Assembly (NCBI RefSeq): GCF_025971945.1 | Contig: NZ_JAPDHW010000002.1 | Location: forward strand, 1 to 64,000 | Reading direction: 5' to 3' | DNA: 64,000 bases | From: Chryseobacterium kimseyorum | Lineage (GTDB): Bacteria > Bacteroidota > Bacteroidia > Flavobacteriales > Weeksellaceae | Part shown: positions 25,822-35,370 of the stretch, piece by piece | Layout: each line of letters starts with the position of its first letter | Position numbering within the stretch: position 1 is the stretch's first letter | The notes under the pieces: model-generated | What the model was told of the DNA's origin: nothing | Databases searched by the model: none | What the model saw: only the letters and a program-made list of their open reading frames with translations | Position numbers and translations under genes: made by a program

Positions 25822-25870
25822 CAAATTTCAACAGAAAACAAAGCGGAAACAATTACACTTTTGTGTAATT
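25822..25870 (-). promoter_or_regulatory. Promoter and perfect dyad operator of the response-regulator operon
   Basis: The operator is AATTACAC (25851-25858), TTTT, GTGTAATT (25863-25870), a perfect 8-bp inverted repeat. It overlaps the TTG box (25850-25852, minus strand); 20 bases downstream is GAAATTTG (25822-25829). The distance from operator to -7 box and the 12-base word GTGTAATTGTTT are identical to the 22847 promoter. Confidence 0.62.
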
Positions 25871-25972
25871 AAAAAAATGAGTTTTTGGTTATCGTTTTGT
25901 TTTTATTAAATTTAATGAAAATTCTATATATAGAAAATTAATTTTAAATTAATAATTTCATAAATAATTATA

Positions 25973-26398
25973 ATGAAAAAAGGCATTCTTATCGCTGCTT
26001 CTTTTGTAGCTCTGTCCCTGACGAGCTGTAAAAAAAGTGAGAGCGGAAACAAAGGAATTGTAAAATCTGATTCTACAGAAACCATTCTTGCAGACAACGG
26101 GCAGGTAGACTCCAACATCGGGTATGATACTGACGTGAATGGAAAGAAATCGATCAAAACAGATTATGTGTACAAAGCTACCGATGGAGCATTGGTGAAA
26201 GTTGTATTTAAGTACGGACCTGAGGAAAAAAATGTTTCGATCACCAGCAACAAGAAAACATTCATTCTGGATAAAGTACAGTCTACCGGAACTGAAACTA
26301 CTTACGAAAAAGAAGAGATGAAGGCGAGAGTAAAAGGAGACAGCCTGATTCTTCATCAGGGTGAAAACGTTATAGAATTGGTAAAAACCAAAATATAG
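25973..26398 (+). CDS. MliC-like lipoprotein (putative lysozyme inhibitor)
   Basis: This 141-residue protein has a lipoprotein signal with lipobox SLTSC (Cys19). The C-terminal part (about 65-138) resembles the MliC/PliC beta-barrel: a strand followed by VKVVFKYG, TFILDKVQSTGTETTYEKE, then VKGDSLILHQGENVIEL. MliC proteins inhibit c-type lysozyme at the cell surface. The cysteine pair common in Proteobacterial members is absent, so the assignment is tentative. It is divergent from the response regulator and shares a terminator with rplQ. Confidence 0.6.
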   Translation: MKKGILIAASFVALSLTSCKKSESGNKGIVKSDSTETILADNGQVDSNIGYDTDVNGKKSIKTDYVYKATDGALVKVVFKYGPEEKNVSITSNKKTFILDKVQSTGTETTYEKEEMKARVKGDSLILHQGENVIELVKTKI

Positions 26399-26407
26399 AA
26401 CACAAAA

Positions 26408-26433
26408 AAACCGCTCAGAAATCTGAGCGGTTT
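26408..26433. terminator. Bidirectional terminator, end of the ribosomal protein cluster
   Basis: A perfect 12-bp stem (26408-26419 with 26422-26433) with a 2-base apparent loop is flanked by A and T runs. It ends both the MliC-like gene and rplQ. Confidence 0.92.
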
Positions 26434-26455
26434 TTCTTATATCTCTGAATGAATA

Positions 26456-26977
26456 TTATTCACCAGCTTTTTCTTCAGTAGAATCAGTTGATTCAGCCTT
26501 AGGCTCTTCAACTTTTTCTTCTACTGCTGGAGTTGCTTCTACAGCTACTTTTGCAGTAGAAGTAGATCTTCTACTTCTTCTTGTCGTCTTTTTCTCCTCA
26601 GCATTAGGATTATAAAGCTCATTGAAATCAACTAACTCGATCAAAGCAGTATCTGCAGCATCACCAGGTCTGAAACCAGTCTTGATGATTCTCGTATAAC
26701 CACCGTTTCTTTCAGCGATTTTCGGAGCTACAGTTCTGAACAATTCAGTAACCGCTTCTTTACTTTGAAGATATGAAAAAACAATTCTTCTGTTGTGTGT
26801 AGTATCTTCTTTTGCTTTTGTTAATAGAGGCTCAACGTATACTCTTAAAGCTTTAGCTTTAGCTACAGTAGTGTTGATTCTTTTATGCTCAATCAGAGAA
26901 CAAGCCATATTAGAAAGTAACGCGCTTCTGTGAGAAGCTGTTCTTCCTAAGTGATTGAATTTTTTACCGTGTCTCAT
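26456..26977 (-). CDS. rplQ: 50S ribosomal protein L17
   Basis: The core of about 120 residues ([49 protein letters not shown]) is standard L17. The remaining 50 residues are a low-complexity Glu/Ala/Thr tail, as seen in Bacteroidota. It is the last gene of the cluster, 6 bases after rpoA. Confidence 0.98.
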   Translation of the reverse strand: MRHGKKFNHLGRTASHRSALLSNMACSLIEHKRINTTVAKAKALRVYVEPLLTKAKEDTTHNRRIVFSYLQSKEAVTELFRTVAPKIAERNGGYTRIIKTGFRPGDAADTALIELVDFNELYNPNAEEKKTTRRSRRSTSTAKVAVEATPAVEEKVEEPKAESTDSTEEKAGE

Positions 26978-26983
26978 TATTAT

Positions 26984-27979
26984 TTAATTATCAGCGTCTA
27001 ATTTATATTTTGCAACGTCGAAACCGAAGTTAAGACCTTTTGAATGCACTAATTCTTCTAGTTCTGTCAAAGATTTTTTACCAAAATTTCTGAATTTCAT
27101 CAAATCAGACTTACTGTAAGAAACCAGTTCTCCCAATGTTTCAACTTCAGCCGCTTTCAGACAGTTTAGGGCTCTTACAGAAAGATCCATATCTGCTAAT
27201 TTAGACTTAAGAAGTTGTCTTGTGTGAAGAGTTTCTTCATCGTATTGGATAGATGCCTTTACAGCTTCAGTTTCTAGAGTGATTCTCTCATCAGAGAACA
27301 ACATGAAGTGATAAATCAATATCTTAGAAGCTTCAGTTAAAGCATTCTGAGGGCTTATAGAACCGTCAGTTTCAATATCTAATACTAATTTTTCGTAGTC
27401 TGTTTTTTGCTCTACACGATAATTTTCAATGCTGTATTGCACTTTTTTGATCGGCGTAAAAATAGAGTCGATAGCAATAGTTCCTACAGGAGCATTGTTT
27501 GACTTATTCTGGTCAGAAGGTACATACCCTCTTCCCTTTTCTACATTAAACGTGATTTCGAAAGTTACATCTGAGTTTAAGTTACAGATCAACAACTCTG
27601 GATTAAGAATCTCAAAACCGTTGATTGATTTACCTAAATCCCCAGCAGTAATTACAGTTTGACCGGAAACTTTAGCAACAACCTGCTCATTCGTCTGGTT
27701 TTCTGCCGTAGCTTTTAATCTTACCTGCTTAAGGTTAAGAATAATTTCGGTAACGTCTTCAATTACTCCTGGAATCGTTGAAAATTCGTGCTCTACACCT
27801 TCTATTTTGATAGATGAAATAGCGTATCCTTCCAGAGAAGAAAGCAACACTCTTCTCAAAGCATTACCGATTGTAAGCCCGAAACCTGGTTCTAAAGGTC
27901 TGAATTCGAATTGACCTTTAAATTCATCAGAGTTAAGTAGAATTACTTTATCGGGTTTTATGAATTGTAAAATTGCCAT
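26984..27979 (-). CDS. rpoA: DNA-directed RNA polymerase subunit alpha
   Basis: This 331-residue subunit has the N-terminal assembly domain ([23 protein letters not shown] near 32-54) and the C-terminal DNA/activator-contact domain (about 250-320; [36 protein letters not shown]). Standard place in the alpha operon between rpsD and rplQ. Confidence 0.98.
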   Translation of the reverse strand: MAILQFIKPDKVILLNSDEFKGQFEFRPLEPGFGLTIGNALRRVLLSSLEGYAISSIKIEGVEHEFSTIPGVIEDVTEIILNLKQVRLKATAENQTNEQVVAKVSGQTVITAGDLGKSINGFEILNPELLICNLNSDVTFEITFNVEKGRGYVPSDQNKSNNAPVGTIAIDSIFTPIKKVQYSIENYRVEQKTDYEKLVLDIETDGSISPQNALTEASKILIYHFMLFSDERITLETEAVKASIQYDEETLHTRQLLKSKLADMDLSVRALNCLKAAEVETLGELVSYSKSDLMKFRNFGKKSLTELEELVHSKGLNFGFDVAKYKLDADN

Positions 27980-28012
27980 ATTATTGGGTTGAGCAAAAAT
28001 TTGATTAAAAAA

Positions 28013-28621
28013 TTATTTAGAGTAAAGTTCGACGATAAGCTGTTCCTTGATGTCTTCCGGGATTTGGATTCTCTCAGGAGCAGAGATGAAAGTCCCTTGC
28101 TTTTTCTCGTCGTTGAATTGTAACCACTCATAGTTTGCTTTAGAAGCTAAAGCATCTGCAACCACTTCTAGAGACTTAGATTTTTCTCTTACAGCGATTA
28201 CATCACCAGCTTTTACCAAATAAGAAGGAATGTTAAGGATCTCACCATTCACTGTGATGTGTCTGTGAGAAGTCAACTGTCTTGCACCAGCTCTGGTTTT
28301 AGCAAAACCTAATCTGTATACAACGTTATCCAATCTTGATTCGCAAAGCTGTAATAAAACTTCACCTGTTACACCTTTACTTCTGTGTGCTTTTTCGAAT
28401 AAGTTAGCAAACTGTCTTTCTAAAATACCGTAAGTATATTTAGCTTTTTGCTTTTCCATTAACTGGACAGCGTATTCAGATTTCTTTGCTCCTCTTCTTT
28501 TGTTAACACCATGTTGTCCTGGCGGTTGGTTTTTTCTTTTCTCGAAGTTCTTATCATCTCCGTAGATTGCAGCACCAAACTTTCTAGCAATCTTTGTTTT
28601 TGGTCCAATATATCTTGCCAT
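28013..28621 (-). CDS. rpsD: 30S ribosomal protein S4
   Basis: This 202-residue protein has the zinc-free N-terminal S4 domain ([22 protein letters not shown]) and the S4 RNA-binding domain (about 92-155; [23 protein letters not shown]). It nucleates 30S assembly. Its place between rpsK and rpoA is conserved. Confidence 0.98.
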   Translation of the reverse strand: MARYIGPKTKIARKFGAAIYGDDKNFEKRKNQPPGQHGVNKRRGAKKSEYAVQLMEKQKAKYTYGILERQFANLFEKAHRSKGVTGEVLLQLCESRLDNVVYRLGFAKTRAGARQLTSHRHITVNGEILNIPSYLVKAGDVIAVREKSKSLEVVADALASKANYEWLQFNDEKKQGTFISAPERIQIPEDIKEQLIVELYSK

Positions 28622-28640
28622 AATGGGTAAATTCTAAAAA

Positions 28641-29030
28641 TTAAACTCTTCTTCTTTTTGGTGGTCTACATCCATTGTGTGGCATAGGAGTAACGTCAAT
28701 AATTTCGCTCACCTCGATACCTGAATTGTGAATAGTTCTGATAGCAGATTCTCTACCTGCACCTGGACCTTTCACATACACCTTTACTCTTCTTAAACCA
28801 GCTTCGTGAGCTACGTTAGAGCAATTTTCCGCTGCCATTTGAGCAGCAAAAGGAGTGTTCTTTTTAGAACCTCTGAACCCCATTTTACCGGCAGATGCCC
28901 AAGAGATAACTTCTCCGCTTTTATTTGTTAAAGAAATGATGATGTTATTGAAAGAAGCTTGAATATGCGCTTCACCAATAGCTTCAACTTTTACTTTTCT
29001 TTTTTTAACTACTTTACTTTGTTTTGCCAT
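28641..29030 (-). CDS. rpsK: 30S ribosomal protein S11
   Basis: This 129-residue protein shows the universal segments [29 protein letters not shown] and the C-terminal [18 protein letters not shown]. It forms part of the 30S platform and lies 12 bases after rpsM. Confidence 0.98.
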   Translation of the reverse strand: MAKQSKVVKKRKVKVEAIGEAHIQASFNNIIISLTNKSGEVISWASAGKMGFRGSKKNTPFAAQMAAENCSNVAHEAGLRRVKVYVKGPGAGRESAIRTIHNSGIEVSEIIDVTPMPHNGCRPPKRRRV

Positions 29031-29042
29031 AATTCCTAACGA

Positions 29043-29420
29043 TTATTTACTTGCTTTTTTCTTGTTAGCAACTGTTTTTCTCTTTCCTTTACGGGTTCTC
29101 GAGTTGTTTTTCGTTCTCTGGCCTCTTAAAGGTAGTCCTAGTCTGTGACGTATTCCTCGTTGGCATCCTATGTCCATTAATCGCTTAATGTTCAATTGCA
29201 CTTCAGATCTAAGCTCACCTTCTACTTTAATGTTTTCAGTGATGTAATTTCTGATTGCAGCCAATTCATCGTCATTCCATTCGTTGACTTTCTTGTCTTC
29301 GCTGATACCGGCAGCTTTAAGGATTTCAGAAGAAGTACTTCTTCCTACCCCATAGATGTAAGTTAAACCGATAACACCTCTTTTGTTTTTTGGTAAATCA
29401 ATACCTGAAATTCTCGCCAT
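29043..29420 (-). CDS. rpsM: 30S ribosomal protein S13
   Basis: This 125-residue protein has [26 protein letters not shown], the helix-two-turn-helix region and the basic C-terminal tail [17 protein letters not shown] that contacts the P-site tRNA. It lies 3 bases after rpmJ. Confidence 0.98.
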   Translation of the reverse strand: MARISGIDLPKNKRGVIGLTYIYGVGRSTSSEILKAAGISEDKKVNEWNDDELAAIRNYITENIKVEGELRSEVQLNIKRLMDIGCQRGIRHRLGLPLRGQRTKNNSRTRKGKRKTVANKKKASK

Positions 29421-29423
29421 AAT

Positions 29424-29540
29424 TTAGCCTTGTCTTTGTTTAAATTTTGGGTTCTTCTTGTTGATCACAAATAGAACGCCTTTTCTGCGAACGATTTTGC
29501 AATCAGCACTTCTTTTTTTAATTGATGCTCTAACTTTCAT
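29424..29540 (-). CDS. rpmJ: 50S ribosomal protein L36
   Basis: The 38-residue product starts [20 protein letters not shown] and ends NPKFKQRQG. Only Cys14 of the usual zinc ligands is present, so it is the zinc-independent type. It is preceded by a 165-base gap after infA that contains a hairpin. Confidence 0.95.
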   Translation of the reverse strand: MKVRASIKKRSADCKIVRRKGVLFVINKKNPKFKQRQG

Positions 29541-29667
29541 TTGATATATATAATCTTTTAAAAAGGACAAATGATCTCTTCCGATTTCATTTGAAATATA
29601 ATTATTTTTCTATACCCATACTGTCATCTCACTGACTTCAATATTGAGTATTTATCTTTTAACAATA

Positions 29668-29698
29668 GCCAAATGGAGATCAAACGATTCCATTTGGC
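29668..29698. other. Hairpin in the infA-rpmJ gap
   Basis: A perfect 10-bp inverted repeat GCCAAATGGA (29668-29677) / TCCATTTGGC (29689-29698) has an 11-base loop. The minus-strand continuation TATTGTT is a weak U tract, so it could be a partial terminator or processing site inside the spc/alpha transcript. Confidence 0.5.
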
Positions 29699-29705
29699 AT
29701 TTTGT

Positions 29706-29921
29706 TTAATATCTAAATGTAATTCTCCCTTTTGATAAATCGTAAGGAGACATTTCAAGTTTTACCTTATCACCAGGTAAAAGTTTAATATAATGCATTC
29801 TCATTTTACCAGAAATATGAGCGATAAGCATATGCCCATTTTCTAGTTCTACACGGAACTGGGCGTTCGAAAGTGCTTCCGTAATAACGCCATCCTGTTC
29901 AATATGTTTCTGTTTTGCCAT
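29706..29921 (-). CDS. infA: Translation initiation factor IF-1
   Basis: This 71-residue S1/OB-fold protein has the family pattern [38 protein letters not shown] and [14 protein letters not shown]. It lies 3 bases after secY. IF-1 occupies the A site during initiation. Confidence 0.98.
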   Translation of the reverse strand: MAKQKHIEQDGVITEALSNAQFRVELENGHMLIAHISGKMRMHYIKLLPGDKVKLEMSPYDLSKGRITFRY

Positions 29922-29924
29922 AAA

Positions 29925-31304
29925 TTAATATCCAGTCGATCTTGATAGTTTAGACTGCATTAAGCCATCATAATGATGATTCAGCAGATAAGTGTTAATC
30001 TGTTGAACAGTATCCAATACTACCCCAACCATAATTAGCAACGAAGTTCCCCCAAAAAATAAGGCGAACGCATCTGTCTGAACAAGACTTCCATGCACTA
30101 TTGCTGGAAGGACTGCAAAGATAGATAAAAATATTGCACCCGGCAAGGTAATTTTTGATAAAATGTCATCTAAATAATCAGCTGTCTCTTTACCAGGTCT
30201 TACCTTCGGTACCAAACCTCCGTTTCTCTTTAAATCATCAGCCATTTGGTTCACCGGAATTGTAATTGCGGTATAGAAAAATGAAAAGATAATAATTAAT
30301 AGTGCGAACAATACATTGTACTGCCAGCTAAAAACATTTTTGAAGCCTGCAAGAAAAGTATTAGACTCATCGAATTTTGTCAGCAAACCAGGTACAAACA
30401 TTAATGCCTGAGCAAAAATGATTGGCATAACCCCAGCTGCATTCACTTTCAAAGGAATCCACTGTCTTGCTCCCTGCATAAGATTTTTATTAACACCTCC
30501 TCTTGCCTGAGCTCTGCTTACATACTGAATAGGGATTTTTCTCACCGCAACAGATAGGACCACTGCTAAAAGAACAACCAACATCCAGAATATTACTTCA
30601 ATCAAAATCATGATTGACCCTAAACCTCCTTTACCATTCTGAACTGCAATTTCCTGTACAAATGCTTCTGGTAATCTAGATAAGATACCTACCATAATAA
30701 GGATAGAAATACCATTTCCAATACCTTTGTCGGTAATTTTCTCACCCAACCACATCGCAAATACAGAACCTGCAACCAAGATTACAATACTTGGCAACCA
30801 GAACATAATAGAGTTTGGATCTACAAAATATGCAGACTGGAACTGAGCATATGGTAAGAACAACTGAGTAATAGACGTTAAATAAGAAGGTGCCTGTACA
30901 AGACAAACCCCAATCGTTAACCATCTAGTAATTTGATTCAATGTGTTTCTACCAGACTCCCCGTCTTTTTGAAGTTTCTGAAGATAAGGAATTGCCATCC
31001 CCATCAACTGAACAATAATAGAAGCAGAAATATAAGGCATGATACCTAACGCCATTACAGAAGCGTGACTGAAAGCCCCACCCGTAAACGACGAAAGCAA
31101 GCCAAGGAGACCTGCTCCTTGCTTGTTACCGCCTTGATTTTTATAATGCTCTAAGAGATCTCCTACTTCTGCAAGATTAATCGCAGGTAAAGAGATAAAA
31201 GATGCGAATCTATACACAAGGATAATACCCAAAGTAAAGAGAATTTTGTCTCTCAGTTCTTTAAGGCTCCAAATATTCTTAAGGGTTTGTATAAATTCTT
31301 TCAT
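29925..31304 (-). CDS. secY: Preprotein translocase subunit SecY
   Basis: This 459-residue channel protein has ten predicted helices, the LGIMPYISASIIVQL segment of helix 2, the PIQYVSRAQARGG loop, and cytoplasmic loop arginines near KVRPGKETADYL. It forms the SecYEG pore. Standard place between rplO and infA; one residue stretch (residues 60-75) is glycine-rich as in related species. Confidence 0.98.
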   Translation of the reverse strand: MKEFIQTLKNIWSLKELRDKILFTLGIILVYRFASFISLPAINLAEVGDLLEHYKNQGGNKQGAGLLGLLSSFTGGAFSHASVMALGIMPYISASIIVQLMGMAIPYLQKLQKDGESGRNTLNQITRWLTIGVCLVQAPSYLTSITQLFLPYAQFQSAYFVDPNSIMFWLPSIVILVAGSVFAMWLGEKITDKGIGNGISILIMVGILSRLPEAFVQEIAVQNGKGGLGSIMILIEVIFWMLVVLLAVVLSVAVRKIPIQYVSRAQARGGVNKNLMQGARQWIPLKVNAAGVMPIIFAQALMFVPGLLTKFDESNTFLAGFKNVFSWQYNVLFALLIIIFSFFYTAITIPVNQMADDLKRNGGLVPKVRPGKETADYLDDILSKITLPGAIFLSIFAVLPAIVHGSLVQTDAFALFFGGTSLLIMVGVVLDTVQQINTYLLNHHYDGLMQSKLSRSTGY

Positions 31305-31312
31305 TAGTAATA

Positions 31313-31762
31313 TTATAAGGTAATTGCTTTTCCACCTGCTTTAGAAATCAATTCTTCAGCAGATTTAGTGAATTTGTCTGCAGAAATTGAAACCGCAGAT
31401 TTCAACTCACCTCTACCCATAATTTTCACTATTTCATTTTTAGTAGCTAAACCGTTTTCAACTAAAACTTCTTTAGTAATATCTCCTGTTATAGATTTAG
31501 TATCAATTAAGTTTTGAATATCGTCCAGGTTAATACCTCTGTATTCTTTTCTGTTTACGTTTTTGAAACCGAATTTAGGTAATCTTCTCTGCAAAGGCAT
31601 TTGACCTCCTTCGAAACCGATTTTTTGAGAATAACCAGCTCTAGCTTGCTGACCATTGTGACCTTTCCCAGCTGTACCGCCTTTTCCACTACCTTGTCCT
31701 CTACCAATTCTCTTTGAACTAAAAGTAGAACCTGCTGCAGGTCTTATGTTGTTTAAATTCAT
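31313..31762 (-). CDS. rplO: 50S ribosomal protein L15
   Basis: This 149-residue protein has the Gly/Lys/Arg-rich N-terminal arm (GRGQGSGKGGTAGKGHNGQQ) and globular C-terminal domain with GGKAITL end. It lies 8 bases upstream of secY. Confidence 0.98.
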   Translation of the reverse strand: MNLNNIRPAAGSTFSSKRIGRGQGSGKGGTAGKGHNGQQARAGYSQKIGFEGGQMPLQRRLPKFGFKNVNRKEYRGINLDDIQNLIDTKSITGDITKEVLVENGLATKNEIVKIMGRGELKSAVSISADKFTKSAEELISKAGGKAITL

Positions 31763-31781
31763 TTTAAAATTATTTTAAAAA

Positions 31782-31958
31782 TTATTTTTGAACTTCAAGT
31801 AAGTGACTAACTGCAGCTATCATTCCTAAAATTGAAGGAGTAGCTTCGTGCTCTATAACTTGGTGAAGTTTCTTAAATCCTAATGCTTCAAGCGTTCTCT
31901 TTTGGGTTTTTGTTCTACCAATAGCGCTTCTTACTTGTTTTACTTTAATTGTTGCCAT
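31782..31958 (-). CDS. rpmD: 50S ribosomal protein L30
   Basis: The 58-residue product starts MATIKVKQVRSAIGRTKTQK and has the GFKKLHQVIEHEATPSILGMI family segment. It lies between rpsE (10-base gap) and rplO (19-base gap), the normal spc order. Confidence 0.96.
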   Translation of the reverse strand: MATIKVKQVRSAIGRTKTQKRTLEALGFKKLHQVIEHEATPSILGMIAAVSHLLEVQK

Positions 31959-31968
31959 TGTATATTTA

Positions 31969-32490
31969 TTAACCGTTAAACACTTTACTTAGAGAAACTC
32001 CTCTCATTCTTGCAACTTCTTCTGGTCTTCTGATATCTAACAATGCTTTGAAAGTAGCCTTTACTACATTGTGAGGGTTAGAAGATCCTTTAGATTTTGA
32101 AAGGATATCGTGAATACCTGCAGACTCCAATACCGCTCTTACCGCACCACCGGCAATAAGACCTGTACCGTGAGAAGCTGGTCTCAAGAAGATATCAGCA
32201 CCACCATATCTGGCAGAACTTTGGTGAGGAATTGTATGGTTCATTACAGGAACTTTTACTAAGTTTTTCTTAGCATCTTCTACTGCTTTAGCAATAGCAG
32301 AAGCAACTTCCTTAGATTTTCCTAAACCAAAACCGATAGTTCCAGCTTCGTCTCCTACAACAACAATTGCAGAAAATCCGAAAGCTCTACCCCCTTTAGT
32401 TACTTTTGTTACCCTATTTACGGATACGAGACGATCTTTTAATTCTAATCCTCCCGGTTTTACTCTTTCTATATTATCTAGTCCTAACAT
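31969..32490 (-). CDS. rpsE: 30S ribosomal protein S5
   Basis: This 173-residue protein has the S5 double-stranded-RNA-binding segment ([25 protein letters not shown]) and the C-terminal S5 fold ([17 protein letters not shown]). S5 contributes to decoding accuracy at the mRNA entry site. Confidence 0.98.
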   Translation of the reverse strand: MLGLDNIERVKPGGLELKDRLVSVNRVTKVTKGGRAFGFSAIVVVGDEAGTIGFGLGKSKEVASAIAKAVEDAKKNLVKVPVMNHTIPHQSSARYGGADIFLRPASHGTGLIAGGAVRAVLESAGIHDILSKSKGSSNPHNVVKATFKALLDIRRPEEVARMRGVSLSKVFNG

Positions 32491-32509
32491 ATTTTCCGAA
32501 ATTTAATGA

Positions 32510-32863
32510 TTAGAATTTAAGTCCTCCTTCTCTCGCACCATCAGCTAGAGCCTTAACTCTACCGTGATATACGAAACCGTTTCTATCAAATACAATAGCT
32601 TCAATTCCAGCAGCAATAGCTTTGGCAGCGATAGCTTTACCTACAGCAGCAGAAATTTCACTTTTAGTACCTTTAGCGTCTACACCTTTTTCTCTCGAAG
32701 AAGCTGAAGCTAAAGTTTTACCATCTTTATCGTCTATTAACTGAGCGTAAATTTCCTTATTACTCTTGTATACAGATAATCTTGGCAATTCAGAAGATCC
32801 AGAGATTTTCCCTCTTACTCTTCTTTTGATTCTTATTCTTTTTTCTAATTTACTTAGTGCCAT
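32510..32863 (-). CDS. rplR: 50S ribosomal protein L18
   Basis: This 117-residue 5S-rRNA-binding protein shows [30 protein letters not shown] and the C-terminal [26 protein letters not shown]. Confidence 0.98.
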   Translation of the reverse strand: MALSKLEKRIRIKRRVRGKISGSSELPRLSVYKSNKEIYAQLIDDKDGKTLASASSREKGVDAKGTKSEISAAVGKAIAAKAIAAGIEAIVFDRNGFVYHGRVKALADGAREGGLKF

Positions 32864-32877
32864 TTTCTTAAAATTTA

Positions 32878-33423
32878 TTAAGCAGATTTACCAGCTTTAC
32901 GTCTAACATTTTCTCCTACGAATCTTACACCTTTTCCTTTGTATGGCTCCGGCTTTCTGAATGAACGGATCTTTGCAGAAACCATTCCTAGAAGTTGCTT
33001 GTCATGAGACGTTAAAGTAATAATTGGGTTTTTACCTTTTTCAGTCAATGTATCAATGATAACTTCTTTTGGAAGTTCTAATACGATACCGTGAGAGAAA
33101 CCTAAAGCTAACTCAAGTTTTTGACCTGAGTGAGAAGCTCTGTATCCTACTCCCACTAATTCCAACTTCTTAGTGAAACCTTCAGCGGTTCCAATAATCA
33201 TGTTGTTGATCAACGCTCGGTACAAACCGTGTAGCGCTCTGTGTTGTTTAGACTCAGATGGTCTGCTGAATGTAAGCACTCCATCTTCTTGTTCTAAAGT
33301 AATTCCGTCTGTAAGCTCCTGAGTAAGTTCTCCTTTAGGACCTTTTACAGTTACAACGCCTTCTTTTTCAGAGACAGTAACTCCAGCTGGAATTGTTATA
33401 ATTGCTTTACCAATTCTTGACAT
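32878..33423 (-). CDS. rplF: 50S ribosomal protein L6
   Basis: This 181-residue protein has two repeated L6 domains. [15 protein letters not shown] opens it and the second domain carries [22 protein letters not shown], the signature near the C terminus. Confidence 0.98.
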   Translation of the reverse strand: MSRIGKAIITIPAGVTVSEKEGVVTVKGPKGELTQELTDGITLEQEDGVLTFSRPSESKQHRALHGLYRALINNMIIGTAEGFTKKLELVGVGYRASHSGQKLELALGFSHGIVLELPKEVIIDTLTEKGKNPIITLTSHDKQLLGMVSAKIRSFRKPEPYKGKGVRFVGENVRRKAGKSA

Positions 33424-33440
33424 TTTCCTTTGATTAAAAA

Positions 33441-33839
33441 TTAATAAACATAGCAGATTACTTCACCGCCTACTTTTTCTTCTCTAGCTTTCTTATCTGT
33501 CATTACTCCTCTTGAAGTTGAGATAATAGCTACACCCAAACCGTTCAATACTCTTGGAAGTTCCGCAGAACCTTTGTACTGTCTTAGACCTGGTCTTGAA
33601 GCTCTCTGGATAGATTTGATTGCAGGCTTGTTAGTTTGCTTGTCATACTTAAGAGCGATTTTGATCGTCCCTTGAACAGCGCTATCTTCAAACTTGTAGT
33701 TTAAGATATACCCTTGATCAAATAAGATTTTCGTAAGCTCCTTTTTGATTTTCGATGCAGGAATTTCCACCACCTTGTGGCCTGCGCTTTGTGCGTTCCT
33801 TACTCTTGTTAGGAAATCTGAAATTGGATCTGTTACCAT
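33441..33839 (-). CDS. rpsH: 30S ribosomal protein S8
   Basis: This 132-residue protein has DPISDFLTRVRNAQ and the C-terminal GVAIISTSRGVMTDKKAREEKVGGEVICYVY. S8 binds 16S rRNA and in E. coli also represses its own operon. Here it is first after an internal terminator/promoter, with a leader of about 210 bases. Confidence 0.98.
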   Translation of the reverse strand: MVTDPISDFLTRVRNAQSAGHKVVEIPASKIKKELTKILFDQGYILNYKFEDSAVQGTIKIALKYDKQTNKPAIKSIQRASRPGLRQYKGSAELPRVLNGLGVAIISTSRGVMTDKKAREEKVGGEVICYVY

Positions 33840-34025
33840 TTCTTTGTTTTAAATTATTGGTTAATGACAATCAGTATTGAAAAGACTTGAAGATTAAAGA
33901 CTTATGGCTCCGAATATTTCTTTGCCTGATCTCTTTACCTTCAGTATCTCAACAACTTAATGGTCACTTTTATTTTTTTAATTTCATTTTATTCTAATAA
34001 ACATAGCCAAAACGAAGATTAGTCA

Positions 34026-34051
34026 CTCAGAGAAATAATAATTTTCCTGAG
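34026..34051 (-). promoter_or_regulatory. Hairpin at the 5' end of the rpsH leader
   Basis: CTCAG (34026-34030) pairs with CTGAG (34047-34051), extended inward by GAAA/TTTC around a bulge. It begins at or very near the predicted transcript start and could stabilise the leader or serve as a control element. Confidence 0.4.
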
Positions 34052-34057
34052 CGGGTG

Positions 34058-34065
34058 CAAAAGTA
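34058..34065 (-). promoter_or_regulatory. -7 element of an internal promoter for rpsH onwards
   Basis: TACTTTTG on the minus strand matches TAnnTTTG and is followed by a GC-richer start region. No clear TTG lies 18-21 bases upstream. It directly follows the terminator at 34139-34174. Confidence 0.5.
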
Positions 34066-34138
34066 CAAAAAAAATTAATACTATTTATTTTTTTCTTTTC
34101 CTCTACGCCGTCCTAATTTTGTACTCTATTTATTAAAA

Positions 34139-34174
34139 TACAGCTGACTTATAAAAATATAGAAGTCAGCTGTA
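34139..34174 (-). terminator. Terminator between rpsN and rpsH
   Basis: A perfect 12-bp stem (34139-34150 with 34163-34174) with a 12-base loop is followed on the minus strand by TTTTAATAAAT. It lies 14 bases past the rpsN stop and would split the ribosomal cluster into two transcripts. Confidence 0.78.
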
Positions 34175-34187
34175 AAAATTTTATTGC

Positions 34188-34457
34188 TTACCAACTAGCT
34201 TTTTTAACGCCTGGGATAAGACCGTTGTTGGCCATTTCTCTGAAAGTTACTCTAGAAATACCAAAGGTTCTCATGTAACCTCTTGGTCTTCCTGTCAATT
34301 TACATCTGTTGTGTAATCTTACAGGAGAAGCATTTTTAGGTAATTTTTGAAGTCCTTCGTAATCACCAGCTTCTTTAAGAGCTTTTCTTTTCTCAGCGTA
34401 TTTAGCTACAGTAGCTTCTCTTTTGCGCTCACGCGCTTTCATTGATTCTTTAGCCAT
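34188..34457 (-). CDS. rpsN: 30S ribosomal protein S14 (zinc-free type)
   Basis: This 89-residue protein is the medium-length form without CXXC zinc motifs. Signature: [29 protein letters not shown]. It starts 1 base after the rplE stop codon and ends the upstream transcription unit. Confidence 0.97.
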   Translation of the reverse strand: MAKESMKARERKREATVAKYAEKRKALKEAGDYEGLQKLPKNASPVRLHNRCKLTGRPRGYMRTFGISRVTFREMANNGLIPGVKKASW

Positions 34458-34458
34458 C

Positions 34459-35010
34459 TTAGTTCTTTTTGAACGGTAAACCGAAGTGAGTTAATAATGC
34501 TTTAGCTTCTTTGTCTGTTTTCGCAGTTGTAACGAAAGTAATGTCCATCCCTTGGATTTTCTTTACTTTGTCGATTACGATCTCAGGGAAGATAATTTGC
34601 TCAGTAATACCTAAGTTATAGTTACCTCTACCATCGAAACCGTCAGCTTTGATACCAGAAAAATCTCTAATACGTGGTAAAGCAGAAGAAGTTAATCTGT
34701 CTAAGAATTCGTACATTTTAGTAGCTCTAAGAGTAACCTTAGCTCCTACCGGCATACCTTTTCTTAATTTAAAAGCAGCTTCATCCTTTTTTGAAATAGT
34801 ACCTACAGCTTTTTGCCCGGTAATATTTGTAAGTTCTTCAACAGCATAATCGATGATTTTTTTATCAGCAGTAGCGTCTCCTAAACCTTGAGATAAAATA
34901 ATTTTCTCAAGTCTTGGTACCTGCATCACTGATTTATATCCGAATTCTTCCATCATTGCTGGAACAATTGTTTCTTGATATGCTTTTTTGGGTCTTGCGA
35001 TATATTCCAT
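34459..35010 (-). CDS. rplE: 50S ribosomal protein L5
   Basis: This 183-residue protein binds 5S rRNA. Family segments: [36 protein letters not shown] and [18 protein letters not shown]. Confidence 0.98.
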   Translation of the reverse strand: MEYIARPKKAYQETIVPAMMEEFGYKSVMQVPRLEKIILSQGLGDATADKKIIDYAVEELTNITGQKAVGTISKKDEAAFKLRKGMPVGAKVTLRATKMYEFLDRLTSSALPRIRDFSGIKADGFDGRGNYNLGITEQIIFPEIVIDKVKKIQGMDITFVTTAKTDKEAKALLTHFGLPFKKN

Positions 35011-35023
35011 GTGTTATTTAAAA

Positions 35024-35350
35024 TTATAAAGTTTCACCCGTTTTTTTGTCGATTCTTACTTTCTTATCTCCGTCGATTTTGTAACCAACTTTGATAGCTT
35101 TTCCGTCTTTACCAACTAAAGCTATGTTTGAGATATGTATAGAAGCTTCCTTTTCTGTAATTCCTCCTTGAGGATTTGAAGCTGAAGGCTTAACGTGTTT
35201 TTTAACGATGTTAAGTCCTGCAACGATTACTCTAGGGTCTTTTCCTTCTTTTTTGATCACTTCAATAACTTCACCAGTTTTACCTTTGATATCTTTTTTA
35301 CCAGTGGTAATGATTACGTTATCTCCTCTTTTTATTTTTAACTTTGACAT
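35024..35350 (-). CDS. rplX: 50S ribosomal protein L24
   Basis: This 108-residue KOW-domain protein opens with KIKRGDNVIITTGKKDIKGKTG and contains GLNIVKKHVKPSASNPQGGI. It initiates 50S assembly. Confidence 0.98.
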   Translation of the reverse strand: MSKLKIKRGDNVIITTGKKDIKGKTGEVIEVIKKEGKDPRVIVAGLNIVKKHVKPSASNPQGGITEKEASIHISNIALVGKDGKAIKVGYKIDGDKKVRIDKKTGETL

Positions 35351-35370
35351 TTTTTTTAAAATTTTAAATA

